Shown here: positions 1 through 6,507 of the stretch, one piece after another | Layout: every line of letters starts with the position of its first letter | Position numbering within the stretch: position 1 is the stretch's first letter | Assembly: GCA_947456005.1 (NCBI GenBank) | Contig: CANGRP010000076.1 | Coordinates: 1 to 10,113 of the forward strand | From: Caulobacteraceae bacterium | GTDB lineage: Bacteria > Pseudomonadota > Alphaproteobacteria > Caulobacterales > Caulobacteraceae | Length of the DNA: 10,113 nucleotides | Reading direction: 5' to 3' | The notes under the pieces: generated by a model | Told to the model about the DNA's origin: nothing | Databases searched by the model: none | The model's input: the letters and a program-made list of their open reading frames with translations, nothing else | Position numbers and translations under genes: made by a program

Positions 1-681
1 CTGACGGCTCTCGACCGCGCCCTCGGCCGGCCCGAGCGCCCAGTGATGGGCATTGTCGGCGGCTCCAAGGTCTCGACCAAGCTGGACCTCCTCTCCAACC
101 TGGTGACTCGGCTGGACAAGCTGGCCATCGGTGGGGGCATGGCCAACACCTTCCTCTACGCCCAGGGGCATGAGGTCGGCGCCTCCTACTGCGAGAAGGA
201 TCTGGCCGATACGGCGCGGGAGATCATCCGCCTGGCCGGCCAGCACAACTGCAAGCTCTTCCTGCCGATCGACATCGTCGTGGCCGAGAAGCTGGCTCCC
301 GGCGCCCCGGCGCGTGTGCGCGAGCTGGGCGCCATGGACGACGAGGAGCGCATCCTCGACGCCGGCCCGAAGACCGTGGAGCGACTGAAGCGGGCCATGG
401 GCAATTCGAAGACCCTGATCTGGAACGGCCCGCTCGGCGTCTTCGAGATGCCGCCCTTCGACCGCGGCACGGTGGAGGCCGCACGCGCCGCCGTCGACCT
501 GGTCGCCGCCGGCAAGCTGGTGGCCGTGGCCGGAGGCGGGGACACCGTCGCCGCCCTGCACCACGCGGGCTGCGCCGATGGCTTCACCTTTGTCTCGACC
601 GCCGGGGGCGCCTTCCTGGAGTGGATGGAAGGCAAGACCCTGCCCGGCGTCGCCGCCCTGACGAAACAGACCCAACGCTAA
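1..681 (+). CDS. pgk: Phosphoglycerate kinase, C-terminal part (5' end outside window)
   Basis: Cytoplasmic enzyme of glycolysis and gluconeogenesis that transfers phosphate between 1,3-bisphosphoglycerate and ADP. The frame is open from base 1, so the 226 residues seen are the C-terminal part of a protein usually about 390-400 residues long. Visible family motifs, in order, are IVGGSKVSTK, GGGMANTFL, WNGPLGVFE, GGGDTVAA and the closing FVSTAGGAFLEW; these form the nucleotide-binding C-terminal domain. The GTG at base 43 is an internal codon, not a start, because the family sequence continues upstream (LTALDRALGRPERPV). The stop is TAA at 679-681, and fba begins 12 bases later, so the two are almost certainly cotranscribed. 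I recall a gap-pgk-fba order in Caulobacter; what lies upstream here is not visible. Nothing is odd in the part seen. Confidence 0.97.
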   Translation: MTALDRALGRPERPVMGIVGGSKVSTKLDLLSNLVTRLDKLAIGGGMANTFLYAQGHEVGASYCEKDLADTAREIIRLAGQHNCKLFLPIDIVVAEKLAPGAPARVRELGAMDDEERILDAGPKTVERLKRAMGNSKTLIWNGPLGVFEMPPFDRGTVEAARAAVDLVAAGKLVAVAGGGDTVAALHHAGCADGFTFVSTAGGAFLEWMEGKTLPGVAALTKQTQR

Positions 682-682
682 C

Positions 683-687
683 GGAGA
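683..687 (+). promoter_or_regulatory. Ribosome binding site of fba
   Basis: GGAGA lies six bases before the ATG at 694, inside the 12-base gap after the pgk stop. It is a good Shine-Dalgarno match at normal spacing and fixes the fba start. It also leaves no room for a separate promoter, so fba depends on the pgk transcript or on a promoter within pgk. Confidence 0.8.
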
Positions 688-693
688 CGCCAC

Positions 694-1758
694 ATGGCCC
701 GGATCACCCTGCGACAGCTCCTCGACCACGCCGCCGAGCACGGCTACGGCGTCCCGGCCTTCAACATCAACAACATGGAGCAGGGGCTGGCCATCCTGGA
801 GGCGGCTGAGGCGACGGACTCGCCGGTCATCATCCAGGCCAGCCGCGGCGCCCGCTCCTATGCCAACGACATCGTCCTGAAGCACCTGATCGACGCCCTG
901 GCCGAGATGTACCCGCACATCCCGATCTGCATGCACCAGGACCACGGAAACAACGAGGCCACCTGCGCCACCGCCATCCAGTACGGCTTCACCTCGGTGA
1001 TGATGGACGGCTCTCTGATGGCCGACGGCAAGACCCCCGCTGACTACGACTACAACGTCCGGGTCACCCGCAACGTGGTGGACATGGCCCACTGGGTGGG
1101 CGCCTCGGTGGAGGGCGAACTCGGCGTGCTGGGCAGCCTGGAGACCGGCATGGGCGAGAAGGAGGACGGCCACGGCTTCGAGGGCAAGCTCGACCATGAC
1201 CAGCTGCTCACCGACCCCGACCAGGCCGTGGCCTTCGTGAAGGCCACCCAGGTGGACGCCCTGGCCATCGCCATGGGCACCAGCCATGGCGCCTACAAGT
1301 TCACCCGCAAGCCCGACGGCGACGTCCTGGCCATGCACGTGATCGAGGAGATCCACCGCCGCCTGCCCAACACCCACCTGGTGATGCACGGCTCCTCCAG
1401 CGTGCCCCAGGACCTCCAGGACATCATCAACCAGTACGGCGGTCAGATGCCCCAGACCTGGGGCGTGCCGGTCGAGGAAATCCAGCGCGGCATCAAGAAC
1501 GGCGTGCGGAAGATCAACATCGACACCGACAACCGGATGGCCATGACCGGCGCCATCCGCAAGGTCTTCGCCGAGAACCCCGGCGAGTTCGACCCGCGCA
1601 AGTACCTCAAGCCCGCCATGGAGGCGATGCGCGACGTCTGCCGCCAGCGGTTCGAGGAGTTCGGAACCGCCGGCCACGCCTCGAAGATCAGGCCGGTTCC
1701 CCTCTCCGAGATGGCGAAGCGCTACGCTGCCGGGTCCCTGTCGCCGAAGGTCGGCTGA
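694..1758 (+). CDS. fba: Class II fructose-1,6-bisphosphate aldolase (long, Calvin-cycle-type subclass)
   Basis: Cytoplasmic metal-dependent aldolase that reversibly cleaves fructose-1,6-bisphosphate to dihydroxyacetone phosphate and glyceraldehyde-3-phosphate. The product is 354 residues, the usual length for the subclass shared by autotrophs and many alphaproteobacteria. The N-terminus (VPAFNINNMEQ, residues 20-30) is typical. CMHQDHGNN at 79-87 carries the catalytic Asp83 and metal-ligand His84. GELG at 141-144 holds an active-site Glu, and His198 (GTSHG) and His232 (VMHGSSS) are the remaining expected zinc ligands. KINIDTDNR at 273-281 is the phosphate-binding region. All key residues are present, so the enzyme should be active. 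The ATG is supported by a clear Shine-Dalgarno site after pgk. The last 71 bases overlap the 3' end of the convergent P450-peroxidase gene, and I see no hairpin with a T-run after the stop. Confidence 0.97.
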   Translation: MARITLRQLLDHAAEHGYGVPAFNINNMEQGLAILEAAEATDSPVIIQASRGARSYANDIVLKHLIDALAEMYPHIPICMHQDHGNNEATCATAIQYGFTSVMMDGSLMADGKTPADYDYNVRVTRNVVDMAHWVGASVEGELGVLGSLETGMGEKEDGHGFEGKLDHDQLLTDPDQAVAFVKATQVDALAIAMGTSHGAYKFTRKPDGDVLAMHVIEEIHRRLPNTHLVMHGSSSVPQDLQDIINQYGGQMPQTWGVPVEEIQRGIKNGVRKINIDTDNRMAMTGAIRKVFAENPGEFDPRKYLKPAMEAMRDVCRQRFEEFGTAGHASKIRPVPLSEMAKRYAAGSLSPKVG

Positions 1759-4700
1759 CCGGCCTCGCCAGCCTCCGGGTCCTGTCCGCCAGGTAGTAGA
1801 GGGCCGACCGGCTCGGCATGAAGAAATAGCCGCCGCCCCGCACGGTCACGAAGTCGGGTATGCCCCGGATCCGCCGGACCGTGCGTCCATCTGGCAGGGA
1901 CAGGTCCTGTAGCCGGCCATCGGTGTCCACCGCAGGGTCGGCCTCCCCGGTCAGGCCGTGGAAGGACGGTTCGCCCAGCCAGCTCTGCTGGATGAACTCG
2001 AACTGGCGTTCAAGGTCGGTGCAGGCGGCGAGGAAGATCAGGCCCTCGGTCGCCTTTGCGTCCGCCGGCGCTGGCTCAAAATAGGCCCGGCCCCGGCGAA
2101 GGATCCGGTGGCTGCTGACATGGTTCGGCGCCTTCAGGTTGTCCGACATGAGGCTGTCCCGGGGATTCGACCGCCGGACGTGGGAGCCCAGGGGACAGGC
2201 GAATCCACGGGGGTCGAACGCCGCGAAGCCGAAGTCATTCGTGGGATTCGGCGTACGGGGGCTTGCGTGGGGGTAGAGGACGATGGGGGAGCCGTCCTTC
2301 CAGCGCCCGATCATCTTCGCGCCGACCCAATGCGCATCCACCGAGGACATGCCGGGGCAGGCGGCCAGGCTACCCGCGGTGCTGGCCGTATAGTCCTGGA
2401 AGCCGGCCACGTCCTGCTCCAGCTGACGCACCACGAGGAAGGTCCCGTTCCGCCCGAAATCGCGATCCGCCCCCGCTCCGGACTCCAGGCCAAAGGCCGG
2501 GTAGCGGCGGTACAGCGACTTCGAGACCGCCGGCAGGATGTCCAGCGGGTCCAGTTCGGCAGGTAGGGCGCAGGTCGGAACCTGTCCGTCCCGATTGTGC
2601 GGATAGCCGAGAAGAATCTCGCCGGGCTCCACCTGGTCTCCGGCAAGGCCGGGATCGCCGCGCAGTCCCCTTATGACGGGATTGGAAATCCCTTCAGCGA
2701 ACCCGAAGGGTTCGGCGCGCAGGCCGCCTGGCAGGACCGGACGCGCGGGGGAGGACAGCGTCTTTCTGAGGGTCAGGCCAAAGGCGGCGGCCTGCGCGCC
2801 GATGGCGGCGCTGCAGTCTTCCGGAGTCATTCCGTAGACCAGCAGCACCGCGTCGACTCCGGCCGTTCCGGGAGGGAGGCCCGTCCAGGCGGAGTCTGAC
2901 CAGGACCAGTTCGAAGGGGCGGAGGGCCCGGCGTCGCGGAGGATTCGCTCGCGGCTGCTCATCCCCTGGTAGAAGGGCGCCAGGAGTCCCGCGAGCCCGA
3001 TCCCCGTGTCGGGTCCGGGCACGCCGAGCTTCACCAGCCCCGAGGCGGTGAAGCCGACGAAGGCCACCTCGCCCGGCCTGTCCGGAAGAGGACCCGTCTC
3101 CTGCCGGAAGACCCTCGCCACCAGCCGCTGATGCCACCGTTGCGGGTCGGGATCCTCGTTCCCGAAGGCGATGGTGCGTGACAGATGGGCTGTCCAGCCA
3201 GCAAGGTCGGCTCCAGGCGGGATATGGACCAGGCCGCAGGCCATGGCCAGAAGGGAGCCGAGACCCCGCAGGATCAGGGTCTGCACCTCGTCTGTCTGGA
3301 TCTCGAGTTCCGGCCGCTTCACCGAGGCCAGCATGTCCAGCCAGTCCTGGGACTCAGTGGCGTTCGACGCCCGCATCAAGCCGTCATGGATCAGGGCGTT
3401 GCGGCGGATGTTCTCGAGGGTCACGCCCGGATAGCCGGAGTACCAGAAGTTTGTGGGGCGGAGGGACCGCTTGGCGAACCGCTTGAAGGCGTCCGAGTCC
3501 GAGGCGCCGTCCAGGAACATCAACCTTGGCGTCGGGACGCCGCGGCTATGTCCCCAGGCCGCATTGAGGCCAAGGGAGGCGAGCGCGGTGAAATCCTCCA
3601 GATAGCTCAGCCAGGACCCGTCATAGTTGGACATGAAGACCAGGGCGTCCGTCCCTGGCGGCTTCACCCAGCGGGCGAAGTGGATGGTGCCCATCCGCGC
3701 CAGATTGCCCTGGCGAAAGACAAAAAGGGCCAGGAGGCGGATCACCCACATGCCGACGGCGAGGGCGTACCTCCGGAAGGGCCCGGGCTTCAGTCGCGTC
3801 ACCGAGATCATATGGTTCTGGGCGTAGCCCTCGATGTTCTCGAACGCCTCCACATCCTGGACCGACCTGGGCGAGGGGGGGCTGGGATCGGCCCGGTCCG
3901 CCGCCTCATGCGCCGCCACAAGTCCGAAGAAGAGCCCCACGGCGGCGGTGACGCCAAGGGCGAAGACCGCCAGGACCCAGATGAGGCTTGAGATCCCGAC
4001 ACCCAGGAGGTCGAGGGGGTCGGTGGCGCCCTCCCCGGGGGCGAGGAAGATCCGGATGGAGGCCGTCAGGAGCGCCGCCATGGCCAGAAGCACAAGCAGG
4101 ACGGCGCCCCGGTTACGGTCCTTCAGCACCTGGGAAATGACTTCAGAGACCGGAGGGTTCTCGCTCCCCGGGGGCGAGATGTAGTCCGTGAAGGCGAGCC
4201 GGCGCCCTAGCGGACGGGTGAGGAAGTTACGGAACGCCGCGCCCTGGAGCACCAGCTGGGTCACCACCGGCGAATGCGCCGACAGCAGCACCATGTCGGG
4301 ATCCCGCCGGATCAGACGCCGGACGGTATCGATGATCTGCGCCGCGTCCGGGGCCGCCCCCGCCGGGCGCACCGAGTCCCTGGGCTCCGTCGCCCCGGCG
4401 CTGTTGAGATAGTCCACGACCTTCCGGACGTAGTCGGCGAGGGCCTGTTGGCGCCGGATGTCGGCGACCGGAAGGCCGATGGCGCCCGGGTACTGCAGGC
4501 CGGTCGCACCCCAGGGTGTGCAGCGGATGTCGAGGACATGGGCCTTCAGGAAGCGCGCGAGGTCATCTGTCGTCCGAAGCTTCGGGTCGGCGATGCGGAA
4601 GAGGTCCAGCCACCGGCCCATCCAGGCGGCGGTGCGATCCACCGCGGCCGGCCCGTCGCCGTCCACATTCAGTTCGCCCACAAGCCAGGGGGTCTCCGGA

Positions 4701-6073
4701 TCACCGTGTCCGAGGTCCAGGACGCTGAAGGAGGCGAAGTGCACGACGCCCGCCCTGTCGAGGTCATCGCGTCCGCCGCCCTCCCGGAGGGCCTCCAGCC
4801 CGAGGGCCAGGGCCTTGGCGTCGGCGCCAGCCGGAAGGGGAGCTGCGAACACCATGAGGGTCTGGCCCGCCGTCGGCCCGTCTGTCCGCCAGGTCATCTC
4901 CATGTGACGCGGGAAGGGGCCGGAGGACTTCAGGGTCCCGGCGTCGCCCGGCGCGAGGGCGAGGTCCTCCCGTGAGAGCAGGGCGATCGCGATCTCCACC
5001 ATCACCACCACGGCGACGTAAAGGCCCACGCACTTGTGCACCCCGAAGCCGAACATGAGCTCGGCGGCCATCTTCTCCTCGTCCGAGCGGTCCGGATTGA
5101 AGGTGTTCGGGCTCGGGAACCTGCGCCCGTCCCTCAGGGCCGCCGCCGTCGAGACCAGGAGGACGTCTCCCTGCCGGACCCTGGCGGCGCGCAGGGTTCC
5201 GGCGGCGATGACGCCGGGCGTCTCTACATAACGCCACTGCCCGGGATAGAGGGTCGGCGACAGGCGGGCCGCCTCCATCAGGATGTCTTTCAGCCGCGTC
5301 TTGTCCGCCGGATTGGACCGGCCGTCCTGGGCCAGTCCACGGGCCAGGCGCCGCGCTTCCTCCCACCAGATCGGGCGGCCCATGAGGTCGCAGAAGAGCC
5401 GCGTGAGGCAAAGCGTCGTGGTCGGGATCATGCCGCAGGCGGCGCCGTCGAGGATGGCGATGCTCTCATCCCGGTTGATCCGACCCTTGGCCTCCTGGTC
5501 GAGAAGGCGGGCGGCGAGAGTGTCCGAAGCCGGGCGCCGGGCGGCGATATCAAGGCTTCTCTCCACGACGCCCCGCAGAAGGCTGGCGCCCTGCATGGCC
5601 CGGCTGCGCGTCTCGGGGTTTCCGGTGGGATCGCCGAAGGTCAGCCAGGACTTGGAGGTCGCCCAGTCTGCGAGGGCGTCCCGGTCACCCGCCTCCAGGC
5701 CGAGGTACTCGATGCAAACCTCGGTGATGGTTCGCTGGAAGATGTCCGTCACGACGTCAGCCTGGCCCTGGGACTGGTCAATCAGGGCCCTGGCGACTTC
5801 GGCGGCCTTGGTCGTCACCCGGATCCGGTCCGCAGGCTGGGCGCACTCGGCCATGATCTCGTCGAAGACCGCCCGCTGGGACTTGTGGGCCGGGCCATCA
5901 AGTCCAAGCACGCTGTTGCGTCCTGCTCCCATCGCCGTCCACTCCCGGCCAAATGGAACCCGGAAGCGATCATCGTCCCGAAGGACGGCCGACACGTCGC
6001 TGAAGCGCGTGACAATCCGCATGGGAATAGGGGTCAGCCGGCCATTGGGCGCTACCCCGCGGTAGAGCCACAA
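1688..6073 (-). CDS. Cytochrome P450 - membrane region - DyP-type peroxidase fusion protein
   Basis: Two heme-enzyme domains on one chain of 1461 residues counted from TTG at 6073. P450 domain, about 1-395: ExxR at E267-R270, PNTFNPDR at 322-329, and heme loop FGFGVHKCVG at 341-350 with ligand Cys348. Residues 440-475 and 790-820 carry two similar short motifs (VHFASF...NVDGD and IHFARW...NYDGS) that look like ferredoxin-like DyP-related modules. Hydrophobic stretches at 656-678 and 690-721 are probable membrane helices; 767-787 is another hydrophobic stretch. DyP domain, about 1003-1430: GFAEG at 1124-1128 (usual Asp is Glu1127), GSHVRRSNPRD with likely proximal heme ligand His1298, HRILRRG with likely distal Arg1326, and LERQFEFIQQSWL near 1353-1365. 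Expected chemistry is heme peroxidase plus P450 oxidation; substrate unknown. No signal peptide is seen from the TTG. The true start is uncertain: the frame is open upstream and encodes a hydrophobic helix from CTG at 6124, which overlaps the preceding stop. The last 20-odd residues are antisense to fba and resemble no domain. Confidence 0.88.
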   Translation of the reverse strand: MWLYRGVAPNGRLTPIPMRIVTRFSDVSAVLRDDDRFRVPFGREWTAMGAGRNSVLGLDGPAHKSQRAVFDEIMAECAQPADRIRVTTKAAEVARALIDQSQGQADVVTDIFQRTITEVCIEYLGLEAGDRDALADWATSKSWLTFGDPTGNPETRSRAMQGASLLRGVVERSLDIAARRPASDTLAARLLDQEAKGRINRDESIAILDGAACGMIPTTTLCLTRLFCDLMGRPIWWEEARRLARGLAQDGRSNPADKTRLKDILMEAARLSPTLYPGQWRYVETPGVIAAGTLRAARVRQGDVLLVSTAAALRDGRRFPSPNTFNPDRSDEEKMAAELMFGFGVHKCVGLYVAVVVMVEIAIALLSREDLALAPGDAGTLKSSGPFPRHMEMTWRTDGPTAGQTLMVFAAPLPAGADAKALALGLEALREGGGRDDLDRAGVVHFASFSVLDLGHGDPETPWLVGELNVDGDGPAAVDRTAAWMGRWLDLFRIADPKLRTTDDLARFLKAHVLDIRCTPWGATGLQYPGAIGLPVADIRRQQALADYVRKVVDYLNSAGATEPRDSVRPAGAAPDAAQIIDTVRRLIRRDPDMVLLSAHSPVVTQLVLQGAAFRNFLTRPLGRRLAFTDYISPPGSENPPVSEVISQVLKDRNRGAVLLVLLAMAALLTASIRIFLAPGEGATDPLDLLGVGISSLIWVLAVFALGVTAAVGLFFGLVAAHEAADRADPSPPSPRSVQDVEAFENIEGYAQNHMISVTRLKPGPFRRYALAVGMWVIRLLALFVFRQGNLARMGTIHFARWVKPPGTDALVFMSNYDGSWLSYLEDFTALASLGLNAAWGHSRGVPTPRLMFLDGASDSDAFKRFAKRSLRPTNFWYSGYPGVTLENIRRNALIHDGLMRASNATESQDWLDMLASVKRPELEIQTDEVQTLILRGLGSLLAMACGLVHIPPGADLAGWTAHLSRTIAFGNEDPDPQRWHQRLVARVFRQETGPLPDRPGEVAFVGFTASGLVKLGVPGPDTGIGLAGLLAPFYQGMSSRERILRDAGPSAPSNWSWSDSAWTGLPPGTAGVDAVLLVYGMTPEDCSAAIGAQAAAFGLTLRKTLSSPARPVLPGGLRAEPFGFAEGISNPVIRGLRGDPGLAGDQVEPGEILLGYPHNRDGQVPTCALPAELDPLDILPAVSKSLYRRYPAFGLESGAGADRDFGRNGTFLVVRQLEQDVAGFQDYTASTAGSLAACPGMSSVDAHWVGAKMIGRWKDGSPIVLYPHASPRTPNPTNDFGFAAFDPRGFACPLGSHVRRSNPRDSLMSDNLKAPNHVSSHRILRRGRAYFEPAPADAKATEGLIFLAACTDLERQFEFIQQSWLGEPSFHGLTGEADPAVDTDGRLQDLSLPDGRTVRRIRGIPDFVTVRGGGYFFMPSRSALYYLADRTRRLARPVSRPSATGTRQRSASPSRRGEPA

Positions 6074-6120
6074 GAGCAGTCCGATGATCGCCTGGACGAC
6101 AGCGGAGACAACCTGTCCGA

Positions 6121-6447
6121 TCAGGCCTGGAGGTGCGGCGGCCTCAATCTGGAAGGGGGCGGGCGCTGCCAGGGATCCTTGGCCTCCGCCGCTTCCGCCT
6201 CGAGGATCTTCGCATAGTACTTCGGTGTGATGGCCTTCCGGATCCGGCCCACCAGATCGCTCTGCACCAGCCGGATCAGTCCCCAGGCGAGGAGGATCGC
6301 AAGGGCGCCCAGGAAGAACGGAGAGGGTTGGGGCCAGATCCAGAGGAAGACCCCACAGACAGCCGCCACCAGGCCGACAGCGAGGCCCGCCGCCATCAGC
6401 CAGATGAAGCCCAGTAGCAAAGCCTCACGGAGCCTGCTGATCCACAT
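6121..6447 (-). CDS. Small membrane protein with two predicted transmembrane helices, unknown function
   Basis: I do not recognise a family. The 108-residue product has a long hydrophobic segment at about 9-38, a short turn containing PQPSP, a second at about 44-61, then a basic stretch (VGRIRKAITPKYY, 66-78), an acidic Ala/Glu-rich helix and a Pro/Arg-rich tail. By the positive-inside rule the C-terminal part should be cytoplasmic. The ATG at 6447 is chosen over the TTG at 6453 because GGGGAG lies seven bases before the ATG but only one base before the TTG. It starts 60 bases after the regulator's stop, and its TGA overlaps the upstream part of the P450-peroxidase frame, so translation of the two is probably coupled. 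It may be a membrane anchor or partner of the fusion enzyme; that is inference from position only. It could also be one piece with the P450 if a frameshift is present. Confidence 0.72.
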   Translation of the reverse strand: MWISRLREALLLGFIWLMAAGLAVGLVAAVCGVFLWIWPQPSPFFLGALAILLAWGLIRLVQSDLVGRIRKAITPKYYAKILEAEAAEAKDPWQRPPPSRLRPPHLQA

Positions 6448-6454
6448 GCTCAAA

Positions 6455-6460
6455 CTCCCC
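6455..6460 (-). promoter_or_regulatory. Ribosome binding site of the small membrane protein gene
   Basis: On the minus strand GGGGAG is followed by seven bases and then ATG at 6447-6445. The in-frame TTG at 6453 would leave only one base of spacing, so this site decides the start in favour of the ATG. Confidence 0.65.
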
Positions 6461-6507
6461 GCCCGGTGCGGCGCAGATAGGGCTCCGGCGGACGAGAGGT
6501 CGAAGCC

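Noticed and set aside
43..45. GTG as start of a short PGK-like gene
   Set aside because: In-frame family sequence continues upstream to base 1, so this is the middle of pgk cut by the window edge, not a truncated gene.
186..635. 149-codon minus-strand frame opposite pgk
   Set aside because: Opposite well-conserved PGK motifs; Ser/Ala/Arg-rich product typical of a shadow frame.
1958..2566. Plus-strand frame opposite the DyP domain
   Set aside because: Antisense to the conserved DyP motifs, and the predicted product has no domain character.
5036..6217. Long open frame (393 codons) on the plus strand opposite the P450 domain
   Set aside because: It lies antisense to clear P450 motifs, its product is Gly/Arg/Pro-rich with no domain, and such frames are common opposite GC-rich genes.
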